Part shown: one piece after another, positions 26,328 through 35,327 of the stretch | Layout: each line of letters opens with the position of its first letter | How positions within the stretch are numbered: the stretch's first letter is position 1 | Origin: Gracilimonas sp965227785 | GTDB taxonomy: Bacteria; Bacteroidota; Rhodothermia; Balneolales; Balneolaceae | Length of the DNA stretch: 64,000 nt | Direction of reading: 5' to 3' | Assembly: GCF_965227785.1 (NCBI RefSeq) | Contig: NZ_OZ245785.1 | Span: 1,488,001-1,552,000, forward strand | Notes under the pieces: model-generated | Database searches by the model: none | Told to the model about the DNA's origin: nothing | What the model saw: the letters and a program-made list of their open reading frames with translations, nothing else | Translations under genes and position numbers: made by a program

Positions 26328-27086
26328 ATGCTCACAAAACGAATCATTCCCTGCCTGGATATCAAAGACGGCCGAACCGTAAAAGGCGTCAATTTTGAAG
26401 GACTGAGGGACGCCGGTGATCCTGTTGAATTGGCCAAACGATACAGCGAAGAAGGTGCCGACGAATTGGTTTTTCTGGACATCACTGCCACCCTGGAAAA
26501 GAGAAAAACCCTGGTTGAGCTGGTAAAGAGAATAGCAGCGGAAATTAATATTCCATTCACCGTAGGTGGAGGAATTAAAACCGTCGATGAAATCGAAGAG
26601 CTGCTTAAATCCGGAGCCGATAAAGTTTCCCTGAACAGCAGCATAGTGAAAAACCCCGACCTGATTAACGAAGCTTCCACAGCATTTGGCGCTCAGGCCA
26701 TTGTAGCAGCTGTAGATGCTAAAAAGCACGGAGACAGCTGGAATGTGTACATCAAAGGTGGTACCGAAGATACCGGTTTAGATGCCATCGAATGGATGCA
26801 GGAAGTGGAAGAACGGGGAGCCGGCGAAATCCTGCTTACCAGCATGGATCGTGACGGAACCAAAAGTGGCTTTGACATCGATATTCTGGAGAAGATTAAT
26901 GGGATCGTAAACATTCCTGTTATTGCCAGCGGTGGTGCCGGCACCATCGACCATTGTATTGAAGCCATCACCAAAGGAAATGCGGATGCAGTGCTGGCGG
27001 CCAGTATTTTTCACTTTAAAGAAATAGAGATCAAAGATCTGAAAAAAAACATGAAGGCCGCCAATATCGAAGTGCGGCAAGTCTGA
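26328..27086 (+). CDS. hisF: Imidazole glycerol phosphate synthase subunit HisF
   Basis: 252 residues, normal length. It begins MLTKRIIPCLDIKDGRTVKG, with catalytic D11; D130 is in AIVAAVDAKK. Phosphate-binding loops TVGGGIKT and ASGGAGTIDH are intact in the TIM barrel. HisF with HisH turns PRFAR and ammonia from glutamine into imidazole glycerol phosphate and AICAR. hisH is not in the window. The gene is convergent with the DtxR regulator. A long antisense frame (26208-26729) is a shadow. Confidence 0.96.
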   Translation: MLTKRIIPCLDIKDGRTVKGVNFEGLRDAGDPVELAKRYSEEGADELVFLDITATLEKRKTLVELVKRIAAEINIPFTVGGGIKTVDEIEELLKSGADKVSLNSSIVKNPDLINEASTAFGAQAIVAAVDAKKHGDSWNVYIKGGTEDTGLDAIEWMQEVEERGAGEILLTSMDRDGTKSGFDIDILEKINGIVNIPVIASGGAGTIDHCIEAITKGNADAVLAASIFHFKEIEIKDLKKNMKAANIEVRQV

Positions 27087-27098
27087 TCTTTCATCAGT

Positions 27099-27770
27099 TT
27101 AAGGCTGCTTATCGGCCTCCACTACATACACCTCACTGGCCACGGCCTGCCCCAACATCTGTTCAACATTATCTTCCAGCCTGATTTTAACAGGTCCATC
27201 AAATGGGGCTTTCTCAATAACCTCAATTTTTGAACCGGGCAGTACCCCAATTTTTTCCAAGTAACGAAGCAGTTCCGGGTCCTGATCTTTCACCCGCCCG
27301 ATAATGTAAGGGGTGTTTTTCTCCGCCTCAGAAATGGAAAGCTGTGCCATGGTCGGCATAATCCCATCTTTAGACGGAATAGGATCACCATGGGGATCAT
27401 GTGTGGGATGGTTAAGCAGTTCTGCAATTCGATCTTCAAATTGCTCAGAAATATGATGTTCCAGCTTCTCGGCTTCATCATGTACTTCGTCCCAGGAATA
27501 ACCCATCACTTCTTTCAGGTATAACTCCAGCAACCGGTGGTGTCTTAAAATCTCCAAAGCAATTTTATTTCCGGCATCGGTTAGCTTGGCACCTTTGTAA
27601 GATTCATATTCCAATAAATTCATCTTTGCAAGGCGCTTCAGCATGTTGGTCACCGAAGCAGAAGATACATCCAGTGCATTGGCAATGTTGGTTGTCGTTG
27701 TCCCTTCACCTTCTGATTCCAACACGTAAATGACTTTCAGGTAATCTTCTACAGACTGACTTAAGCCCAT
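27099..27770 (-). CDS. DtxR/MntR-family metal-dependent transcriptional regulator
   Basis: 223 residues from the ATG at 27770 (MGLSQSVEDYL), the family's usual start; an upstream ATG would add 24 residues of unrelated sequence. The winged helix-turn-helix covers about 1-65 (TTTTNIANALDVSSASVTNMLKRL). A dimerisation/metal domain follows with HHRLLELYL and EKLEHHIS supplying His and Glu ligands. A FeoA-like SH3 domain lies at about 150-215 (GVLPGSKIEVIEK). It senses Mn2+ or Fe2+ and represses uptake genes. No feo or mnt genes are adjacent; the nearest metal transporter is the ZIP gene at 1.2 kb. Confidence 0.93.
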   Translation of the reverse strand: MGLSQSVEDYLKVIYVLESEGEGTTTTNIANALDVSSASVTNMLKRLAKMNLLEYESYKGAKLTDAGNKIALEILRHHRLLELYLKEVMGYSWDEVHDEAEKLEHHISEQFEDRIAELLNHPTHDPHGDPIPSKDGIMPTMAQLSISEAEKNTPYIIGRVKDQDPELLRYLEKIGVLPGSKIEVIEKAPFDGPVKIRLEDNVEQMLGQAVASEVYVVEADKQP

Positions 27771-27878
27771 GTTATTTTTTAATGATTCTCGCAATGGATG
27801 ATATTTTTTGAAGAATTGAACACCACTACCGTTTAGCAGCAATGTATTCAGTTGTTAGCACTGCCTAAAATACAAAAA

Positions 27879-30491
27879 TTACTGATTCACTGAGGCATCA
27901 GCTTTTATTATGAGCAAAGTCATGTCGTCATGTTGTTTAACAACGCCTTTAAACTCGTTCACATCATCTACAATGATCTCCAGAATTTTTTCAGATGATG
28001 CTTTTCTAACCCCTTTAACCAGTCGTTCAAGCCGTTCTTCTCCGTAAAAGTGATTGCCGGCGTTCAGCATCTCGGTGATTCCATCGGTGTACATAATAAC
28101 CACATCACCCTCTTTTAGCTTCAGGGTGGCTTCCACGGTACATTTAATAAATGCATCTCCACTTTGGGCAACCCCTATTCCCACGCCATTCGGTTTCAGC
28201 CATTCTGTATCGCCGTTGGCTCGTACCAGCAGCATGGGATTGTGTCCGGCTCTCGCAAAGGTAAACTGGCGTTTATCGGCTTCAAGAATTCCGTAAATCA
28301 TGGAGATAAACGTACCCCGGGTTGCATTTTCATTGAATAGCCTGTTCAGCTGATTCAGCAATTCAACCGGCGAAAGAATTAATGCGCTTAAACTGTGAAG
28401 CACTCCTTTGGTGAAGGTCATATAAAAAGCAGCTCGAATCCCCTTTCCACTCACATCACCGATGGCGAGTGCTGTACGCTGCTCTCCCAGTGAAATCATA
28501 TCGTAGTAATCTCCGCCGGTTTCTTGTGCCGGGATACAAATTCCGGCAATATCAATTCCCGGCAGGTGATGGATTTTTGACGGCAAAAACGTTTGCTGCA
28601 CAACCCGGGCAATAGAAAGCTCTTGTTTTAACCGCTGCTCTTTAGCCTGATCTTCGATATAGCCGGGAACATATTCGGGCAGTTCATCCCTGTCGGTTCC
28701 TTTAAACACAAAATAGATACCCCCTACTGCGAAAGTCAGCAGCACCATCATGAACATGTAGAAGGTATTTGCATCGGGTGAGCCTTCGATTATCCAGCCT
28801 TTTGAAGTTGTCAGAAAATTGAGAAACAAAAAGGTTCCGAATACGATGGTTAAAAAGTCATACCGGAGATAGAAATACCCCAATACAAATCCCAACAACC
28901 CCCTTAACATCCGATCCAGACTATCCGGCTCGATGTTGAACGGGAGTATATCAATCAGTGCAAAAAGTATGGCACTTAAAATCGGAATAATCCAGTTGCG
29001 CCCAACCAAACCTTTAATTTGATTTCCGACAATCAGGTAAAGAGGAACCACAATTACCAGCACAAAGAGCGTGGTAACCATCAGGTTTGCTATGGAGGGG
29101 AGAAAATAATCGTCCGACAAAAAACCGGTGTTTGCTGATATAAAGGTGTGATCAAAAACGGACAGGAAAAGCCCAACTATTCCTGCCAAAATACCACCAA
29201 TAGCAATGGCGTTTACCATTCCCCAGCCTACGGGTTTATTCATAAATAACCCGCGGCGCACCAAATCCCAGGTTTTCAGCTTTTCAGGCCAATATTGACG
29301 GGTAATGGAATCACTAACGGCCGTTAATACGAAAAAACCTACGGCCCCTATTGCCCCCATTATCCCAAGCATCATCAGGTTTTGAAAAATGGCTACCGAT
29401 CCATTAAATCCGTACATCCAGCCCATTTGATCCACGAAATTCAGAAACCAAAACCCGGGAACCAGAAATCCTGCGAGCACCGCAATAATGATGGCCGGTT
29501 TTGTATCAATGGCCCGGGCTTTAATCCTCAAATAAAATACAAACAGCAGCCACAGGGCAAATACCAATATCACAAACAGTGATATACTTTCAAGCATGTC
29601 AGTTACCGGAGTCTCAGCTTCTTCCAGTCGCGGAAAAATCCGGTATGATAATGACTTTATGGAACCAGCGGGTAACAGCTCCATGGTCAGTTCAACATGT
29701 ACCCCGGATACGGAATCTGATGCGGTGTATCTCGCTCTTGCAAAACGTAGCCCCGCCTGATCTATTAATTCGGCGGTATCCGGTTCCAGGTCAAATGACC
29801 GCCAGGCCGTTCTTCCCAGGTAGAAATCAGCAAGATTCCAGATGTTGTTCATCTCATAGACGCTTTCATCCTGGGTTCCGCGAATTTCCCGTAACCGCTC
29901 AATAATAGTTAATGCCTGAGAGTTGGAACCCGATTCTGTGTTCAGGTGCTGATAATCGGAAAGCCCGGTAAGAAGTGAATCCTCCAATCCCCTGGAGTAA
30001 TTATCTACCTGATTTTGAAACACCGTTCGCACCGCATAGCGGTTAAACGGGCGCTGCTGGTTAATCAATTCCGTTGTGGCCATGAAATCAACCACTTTAC
30101 CATCGGGAGTCAATCCAACCTCTACCGAATAGTCGTTATTTTCACTTTGAATGTTGTATTCCCGAACCTCCCACTTAGCCAGAGGTAGTTTTCGAAGGAA
30201 GTCGGATTCTTCCAGCCTCTCCTTAAATTCCCTGATTCCCCATTTTACCTGGAGGGTATCAATTACATCCTCATCGGTGTTGAATTCAGTTTGAGGGTAA
30301 AAGTCCAGTGCCTGATACTGCCAGCTTTGAAAAACGGAGTCCGCTTTTTCAATGATATGATCTTTAGGCACTTTTGTATGGGTAATACTAAACGGATGAT
30401 GATGTTGGAATGAATAAAAAAACCACCCTATGCCGGCTACCCCGAATAGAAAAATCAAAACATCCCTAAAGAGTTGTTTACTCAATTGCAT
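27879..30491 (-). CDS. Membrane-bound SpoIIE/RsbU-type PP2C serine phosphatase
   Basis: 870 residues. One N-terminal helix (about 12-30) is followed by a large extracytoplasmic domain (about 35-300). A bundle of about nine or ten helices follows (about 300-600). The cytoplasmic PP2C phosphatase domain runs from about 615 to the end. Metal-binding and active-site motifs are intact: ETGGDYYD, IGDVSGKGIRAAF, FARAGHNPMLLV and IMYTDGITEM. It probably dephosphorylates an anti-sigma antagonist (STAS) in a partner-switching pathway in response to an external signal. No STAS or RsbW-like gene is in the window. The VQQTFLPSKIHHLPG leader is typical of the family. Monocistronic, divergent from the NRDE gene. 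Confidence 0.9.
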   Translation of the reverse strand: MQLSKQLFRDVLIFLFGVAGIGWFFYSFQHHHPFSITHTKVPKDHIIEKADSVFQSWQYQALDFYPQTEFNTDEDVIDTLQVKWGIREFKERLEESDFLRKLPLAKWEVREYNIQSENNDYSVEVGLTPDGKVVDFMATTELINQQRPFNRYAVRTVFQNQVDNYSRGLEDSLLTGLSDYQHLNTESGSNSQALTIIERLREIRGTQDESVYEMNNIWNLADFYLGRTAWRSFDLEPDTAELIDQAGLRFARARYTASDSVSGVHVELTMELLPAGSIKSLSYRIFPRLEEAETPVTDMLESISLFVILVFALWLLFVFYLRIKARAIDTKPAIIIAVLAGFLVPGFWFLNFVDQMGWMYGFNGSVAIFQNLMMLGIMGAIGAVGFFVLTAVSDSITRQYWPEKLKTWDLVRRGLFMNKPVGWGMVNAIAIGGILAGIVGLFLSVFDHTFISANTGFLSDDYFLPSIANLMVTTLFVLVIVVPLYLIVGNQIKGLVGRNWIIPILSAILFALIDILPFNIEPDSLDRMLRGLLGFVLGYFYLRYDFLTIVFGTFLFLNFLTTSKGWIIEGSPDANTFYMFMMVLLTFAVGGIYFVFKGTDRDELPEYVPGYIEDQAKEQRLKQELSIARVVQQTFLPSKIHHLPGIDIAGICIPAQETGGDYYDMISLGEQRTALAIGDVSGKGIRAAFYMTFTKGVLHSLSALILSPVELLNQLNRLFNENATRGTFISMIYGILEADKRQFTFARAGHNPMLLVRANGDTEWLKPNGVGIGVAQSGDAFIKCTVEATLKLKEGDVVIMYTDGITEMLNAGNHFYGEERLERLVKGVRKASSEKILEIIVDDVNEFKGVVKQHDDMTLLIIKADASVNQ

Positions 30492-30574
30492 GTATCTCTT
30501 TACGAAAAACTTGTATTAGGTTTCGTGAATATGCTTAGATTCAGGCAATTATCGAAACCCGTTGGTTATTATTT

Positions 30575-31339
30575 ATGTGCTTAATCACATTCGCATACAA
30601 GGCTCATCCCAAATACGACTTAATTTTAGCCGGAAACAGAGATGAATTCTATGGCCGACCAACCCGAAAAGCACAATTTTGGACAGAGGAAGGTAAGCCA
30701 AATATTTTAGCCGGCAAAGACCTTGAAGCCGGCGGAACATGGCTGGGCATAAATAAAGACGGACGCTGGAGTGCGCTTACCAACTACCGCGACCCCTCCA
30801 TCAAAAAAGAAGATCCGCCCAGCCGGGGAGAAATTGTTCTGGATTACCTGAAGAATGAACAAACAGCGATGGATTATCTGGCCGCGCTTTCGAAGAAGGC
30901 TGAATTATACAACGGATTTAACTTACTGATCTGGGATCAAAAGGACTTCTATCATTATTCAAACCAGAATAAAAAGGTGAGCCGGATTGAACCCGGAGTT
31001 CACGGATTAAGTAATGCCCTGCTCGACACTCCGTGGCCAAAGCTTGAGAGAGCCAATCAGCAATTGAACAAGATTATTGAAGAAGAGGATTTTGATAAAG
31101 AAGAGCTATTTAAGCTTCTGGCTGATGAAAAAAAAGCACCTGAAGGTGAACTTCCTGTCACCGGTATACCTAAAGAATTGGAAAAAGCGGTCTCTTCAAT
31201 ATTCATCAAAACCGAAAACTACGGTTCCCGTTGCTCCACGGTTTTACTGATTGATAAGGAAGGGAACATTGATTTTACGGAAAGAAGATTCATGCCCGGA
31301 ACTTCAGAAGTTGCAGGAGAACAACATTTCCGTATTTAA
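30575..31339 (+). CDS. NRDE-family (TANGO2-like) protein
   Basis: 254 residues beginning MCLITFAY, with the defining AGNRDEFYGRPT near residues 19-30 and WTEEGKPNILAGKDLEAGGTWLGI shortly after. The Cys at position 2 suggests an Ntn-like nucleophile once Met is removed (known for the fold; not proven for this family). The family is found from bacteria to humans, where TANGO2 is linked to haem or lipid handling, but its enzymatic activity is unsettled. The stop overlaps that of the convergent lipoprotein by 4 bases. Confidence 0.9.
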   Translation: MCLITFAYKAHPKYDLILAGNRDEFYGRPTRKAQFWTEEGKPNILAGKDLEAGGTWLGINKDGRWSALTNYRDPSIKKEDPPSRGEIVLDYLKNEQTAMDYLAALSKKAELYNGFNLLIWDQKDFYHYSNQNKKVSRIEPGVHGLSNALLDTPWPKLERANQQLNKIIEEEDFDKEELFKLLADEKKAPEGELPVTGIPKELEKAVSSIFIKTENYGSRCSTVLLIDKEGNIDFTERRFMPGTSEVAGEQHFRI

Positions 31340-31737
31340 TCACCTGCTTTTTTAAAGTGATGGGACGGTAAATCTGTGCAACCAGCACTACTGAGCGTTA
31401 ACAGGTTCTCCTCGCTGTTATAACTCCCTCTCATATCACAACCTTTGTCGTCTTTCAATTTCATATAAAAGGAGTTTTCCTGCCACCCTTTCTTCTTCTC
31501 CCTTACCCAAAACTCATCCATAACTTCATCATCTCTGTACCAAATTGCTTCATGTGCGTATAGAGTCAGCTTCATTGTGTAGTCCACTGAGTCAGCATCA
31601 GCATAAGGGCCCCAGCCACCGGCAGAGTGGGTCCACTCCCATTCTCCTATGGCCGCTACAGGAACCGGTTGTTCATTTTCGAATAGATCACAACCAAGTG
31701 GAGCAATCAGCAACAGAAGAATCAATAGTTTTCTCAT
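31336..31737 (-). CDS. Small lipoprotein of unknown function
   Basis: 133 residues. The signal peptide LLILLLLIAPLGC places the lipid-modified Cys at 16. The mature domain is Trp- and Tyr-rich with two further Cys pairs' worth of cysteines (CDMRGSYN, CTDLP) and WVREKKKGWQENSFYMKL, consistent with a small lipocalin-like beta barrel (inference). No named family was recognised. It reads convergently with the NRDE gene and upstream-adjacent to nhaC on the same strand, but about 50 bases separate them. Confidence 0.7.
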   Translation of the reverse strand: MRKLLILLLLIAPLGCDLFENEQPVPVAAIGEWEWTHSAGGWGPYADADSVDYTMKLTLYAHEAIWYRDDEVMDEFWVREKKKGWQENSFYMKLKDDKGCDMRGSYNSEENLLTLSSAGCTDLPSHHFKKAGD

Positions 31738-31789
31738 ACTGTTCTATTTGATTATCGATTAACCCAAAAACTTATTAGTACCGTAAATA

Positions 31790-33505
31790 TTATCCATCCA
31801 GGCTGGTAATGGCAGGCTCTTTACCTTCCGGAGTATACGTTTCAGGATCGGGTATTTTCCCAAACTTGTAGATAATCCCCACAATGATAGCGACGCCAAC
31901 CGGGTAAATAATCCAAACGGAGATGTTCAGCACAATAGCTGCAATCATAGCCAGAATACTAATGGTACCCACAATCATCGCATAAGGGAGCTGTGTATTC
32001 ACGTGTTCCACATGATCACATTGGGTGGCTAACGAACTCAAAATGGTTGTGTCTGAAATAGGTGAACAGTGGTCACCCCAAACCGATCCGGCCAATACGG
32101 CACTCACACTGGCGTAAATAATCTCAAGCGTTGTCTCCATGGGTACGCCGGTATTATTCCCAATTTCCCATCCCAGAGGTACCACCAGTGGCATCAGTAT
32201 TCCCATAGTCCCCCAACTTGAACCCGTCGCAAAAGCCGTCAGTGCCGAAAGCACCAGTACGATGGCCGGCATCCAATAAGGATTCAGCGTCTCCCCGAAA
32301 ACAGACACCAGGTAATCGGCTGTTCCAAGTGCTACCGTTACATCACTCAAGCCCCATGCCAACACCAGGATTAACACGCCGTCGAACATCACATGCATTC
32401 CGTTCATCATGCCTTCGAGGGTTTTTTCGATATCCAGCAGCTTTTGAGCCAGGGTCATACCGATGGCTACAACCACGGAAGCCAGCGACCCCCACAGTAA
32501 GGCATCGTACGAATTAGCTGTCTCAATGATAGCCTGAATACTGTCTCCCTCACCGGTTACAAACAACCCGATAATGGTTCCAAAAACCAGGGTTAAAATC
32601 GGGATGGCCGCATTGGCCCAGTGCGATTCTGCCTTCTTTGCCTCGTCTTCCTCAATTTTATCTTTGTATAGATTGTATTTGTCCAGCTTGGAATCGTGCT
32701 TGGCTTTATACAAGTCAATACGGGCCTTTAACATCGTTCCAAAATCGCGACCTGAATAAGCAATCAGGATTACAAATAAAATGGTAAAGAACGCATAGAA
32801 ATTATACGGTAGTGAATTAATAAATACCGAATAGGCCGCTTCGTTAAAATTGGCCATCTCAGCTTCGGCCGTGGCAATGAAGCCAACCATTGCGCCAATC
32901 CACGTACTTACCAAGGCAATAGTGGCGATAGGTGCAGCGGTGGCATCAACCAGGTATGCCAGTTTTGCCCGTGAAATGCGCAACTTATCGGTTAGCGGAC
33001 GCATGGTATTACCAACCACCATCGTATTTGCGTAATCATCAAAAAACACAACAAATCCCATCAGGGATGTCACCAATTGCCCCTGTACTTTTGTCCGAAC
33101 AAACCGGGTGATGGCCTTAATAACACCTCGTGTACCTCCATTATCGGTAATGATACCTACCATACCGCCAATCAGGATCGAAAAAATAACGATACTCATT
33201 CGATCCGGATCAGAAACACCCGGCACAATGTACTCACTGAGAGAAGTAAAAAAACTGTCGAATACGTTCAGGAACGTAAGCTCTCCCGCGAGATAGGCTC
33301 CCATCCAAATCCCCAAAAACAAGGCAAACAAAACCTGGCGGAAAATCAGGGCAATACCGATGGCTACAAGTGGAGGAAGAATACTGAGCCAGCTTCCGAC
33401 TATGGAGGAAGACGCTTCAGCCGTTTGTACATCTGCCGAGGCATACTGAGAGGCTAAAATGAATAGGGAAACCACCCCAATGAGTGCTGCTATTTTCTTT
33501 TTCAT
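31790..33505 (-). CDS. Na+/H+ antiporter, NhaC family
   Basis: 571 residues from the ATG at 33505, which opens a normal signal-like hydrophobic start (KKKIAALIGVVSLFILASQ); an ATG 15 codons earlier is less likely. Eleven or more membrane helices follow. Landmarks include GIALIFRQVLFALFLGIWMGA, FFDDYANTMVVGNTMRP, AFATGSSWGTMGILMPL and SVWGDHCSPISDTTILSS, all characteristic of NhaC-type antiporters. A charged cytoplasmic loop lies near residues 260-290. It expels Na+ in exchange for protons, which fits a salt-adapted host along with the symporter at 39.8 kb. Confidence 0.93.
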   Translation of the reverse strand: MKKKIAALIGVVSLFILASQYASADVQTAEASSSIVGSWLSILPPLVAIGIALIFRQVLFALFLGIWMGAYLAGELTFLNVFDSFFTSLSEYIVPGVSDPDRMSIVIFSILIGGMVGIITDNGGTRGVIKAITRFVRTKVQGQLVTSLMGFVVFFDDYANTMVVGNTMRPLTDKLRISRAKLAYLVDATAAPIATIALVSTWIGAMVGFIATAEAEMANFNEAAYSVFINSLPYNFYAFFTILFVILIAYSGRDFGTMLKARIDLYKAKHDSKLDKYNLYKDKIEEDEAKKAESHWANAAIPILTLVFGTIIGLFVTGEGDSIQAIIETANSYDALLWGSLASVVVAIGMTLAQKLLDIEKTLEGMMNGMHVMFDGVLILVLAWGLSDVTVALGTADYLVSVFGETLNPYWMPAIVLVLSALTAFATGSSWGTMGILMPLVVPLGWEIGNNTGVPMETTLEIIYASVSAVLAGSVWGDHCSPISDTTILSSLATQCDHVEHVNTQLPYAMIVGTISILAMIAAIVLNISVWIIYPVGVAIIVGIIYKFGKIPDPETYTPEGKEPAITSLDG

Positions 33506-33672
33506 GCGTGATTGGTGTATCTGATTATTAAGCCGCTCAGAAAATAACATCTATTGAGTTAAAACCAAGATGCTAAGTTGAGTCCACTTATTAACTTTTA
33601 ACAGTTAGCCCTTTGAATTGCACGACTCAACAGGTTACTATCTCACTACACTTTAAAATCTAATTACGGAAT

Positions 33673-35319
33673 ATGAAAAACAGGATACTGCGATCAATGC
33701 TGTTTCTTTTGGGATGGTGCCTTTGCTTTTCGGGGCTTACCGTTGCTCAGGACAGCTACAGCAACTTCAAAACGCTTACCGACCGGCTAAATGATCTTGA
33801 GGATAATTACGGAAACCTTGCCGAGCTCAGATCTCTTGCCAAAACAAAAGATGGACGGGATATCTGGCTGCTTACCATTGGCTCCGGAGATGTTGAAAAC
33901 CATCCGGCCATTGCGGTTGTTGGCGGAGCTAAAGGCTCACACATCCTCGGAAGCGAACTGGCTCTCAGCTTTGCAAAGGAACTTCTTTCCCGGTCTTCAT
34001 CAGAAGAAATAAGTCAGCTACTGGAAACTACGACATTTCATGTGCTGCCAAGAATTAACCCGGACGCTACGGAACAGTATTTTGCTTCACTGAAGTATGA
34101 GCGTGATGTAAACTCCACCTCCACTAACGAAGATCGTGACGACGCTTTTGATGAAGATCCGTTTAACGACCTGAATAACGACAACCTCATTACCATGATG
34201 CGGGTGCATGACGAAACCGGAGGTTGGATGCTTCACCCTGAAGATGAGCGGTTATTGAAAAAGGCCGATATCACCAAAGGCGAAAAAGGTTCCTACAAAT
34301 TGCTTACCGAGGGTATCGATGATGATGGGGACGGTGCCTTCAATGAAGACAACCCGGGCGGTGTGAATATCAATATGAACTTTACTTACGACTACCCTTA
34401 TTTCGAGCCGGGAGCCGGAGAGAATATGGCCTCACAAATCGAGACAAGAGCGGTTTTGGACTTTCTGTTTGAAGAAGCTTCGAATGTATTCTCCGTTGTT
34501 TCTTTCGGACCTGCAAACAATCTGAGCAGCCCAGTTAAATTTAATCGGGGGGCAGTTAGTCAGCGTGTGATCAAGGGTTGGTACGAAGAAGACGTAGCCA
34601 TCAACAAACTTATATCCGATACTTATAACGATATCACAGGACTCCAAAATGCTCCTGAGATGAATGGCCGGCCCGGTGATTTCTTCCAATGGGCATATTT
34701 TCATTACGGAAGGTTTAGCTTTAGTACTCCCGGTTGGTGGACACCCGAAGTAACCGATGACGAAGGAGAACCGCTGAAATTTGACAGCGAAGATGCCCAA
34801 TTCCTTGCCTGGGCTGAACAGAATAACCTGAATGCTTTTGTGAACTGGCAGGAAGTTGATCACCCCGATTTCCCAAATAAAAAAGTAGAAGTGGGTGGAA
34901 TCGAACCGTACGTACAGCTGAATCCCCCCTATGAAATGGTAGATTCTCTCGCCGGGAAACACACCGAGTTTGTACTGGAGCTCGCTTCCATGAAACCCTC
35001 CGTTAAACTGGTGAATTTTGAAGCACAGCAAGCCGGCCGAAACCTGACCCGAATCACTGTGGATATCCACAACAATGGAATCTTACCCACGGCTTCACGT
35101 CTTGGGGAACGAACCGACTGGGTGAAAGAGGTAGTTGTAGAAATCGGCCTTTCCAACGGACTTGAGCTTGTAAGCGGAGAGCGACTGGATACTATTGAAT
35201 CGATACAAGGAGACGGAAGTATTCAAAAAACCTGGCTGCTTCGGGGTAAGGGAACATTCAGCCTCTCAGCCGGAGCTCCAAATACAGGAATTTCAACCAA
35301 AGAACATACCATCCGATAG
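33673..35319 (+). CDS. M14-like protein with all catalytic residues lost (pseudo-peptidase)
   Basis: 548 residues with a signal peptide (LFLLGWCLCFSGLTVAQ). It aligns by eye along its whole length with the next gene, an M14 carboxypeptidase-like protein. At each active-site position it differs: the zinc ligands H112 and E115 of the neighbour are K87 and H90 here (GGAKGSHILGSE versus GNIHSNEIQGTE), the third ligand H307 is G279, and the general-base E380 falls in STPGWW. Acidic, calcium-loop-like stretches are kept (NEDRDDAFDEDPFNDLNNDN, DDDGDGAFNED). It is therefore a folded but probably non-catalytic paralogue. The next gene begins 8 bases after its stop, so both are made together. It may bind the same substrates or regulate its neighbour. 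Confidence 0.85.
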   Translation: MKNRILRSMLFLLGWCLCFSGLTVAQDSYSNFKTLTDRLNDLEDNYGNLAELRSLAKTKDGRDIWLLTIGSGDVENHPAIAVVGGAKGSHILGSELALSFAKELLSRSSSEEISQLLETTTFHVLPRINPDATEQYFASLKYERDVNSTSTNEDRDDAFDEDPFNDLNNDNLITMMRVHDETGGWMLHPEDERLLKKADITKGEKGSYKLLTEGIDDDGDGAFNEDNPGGVNINMNFTYDYPYFEPGAGENMASQIETRAVLDFLFEEASNVFSVVSFGPANNLSSPVKFNRGAVSQRVIKGWYEEDVAINKLISDTYNDITGLQNAPEMNGRPGDFFQWAYFHYGRFSFSTPGWWTPEVTDDEGEPLKFDSEDAQFLAWAEQNNLNAFVNWQEVDHPDFPNKKVEVGGIEPYVQLNPPYEMVDSLAGKHTEFVLELASMKPSVKLVNFEAQQAGRNLTRITVDIHNNGILPTASRLGERTDWVKEVVVEIGLSNGLELVSGERLDTIESIQGDGSIQKTWLLRGKGTFSLSAGAPNTGISTKEHTIR

Positions 35320-35327
35320 AGATAGCC

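Noticed and set aside
26208..26729. 173-residue minus-strand ORF
   Set aside because: Antisense of hisF, whose catalytic residues are intact.
34432..35070. 212-residue minus-strand ORF
   Set aside because: Antisense of the inactive M14 paralogue, which aligns with its neighbour over its full length.
33673..35319. Pseudogene call for the first M14 gene
   Set aside because: The frame is full length, with signal peptide and no stop or frameshift, so it is listed as an intact gene with a lost active site.
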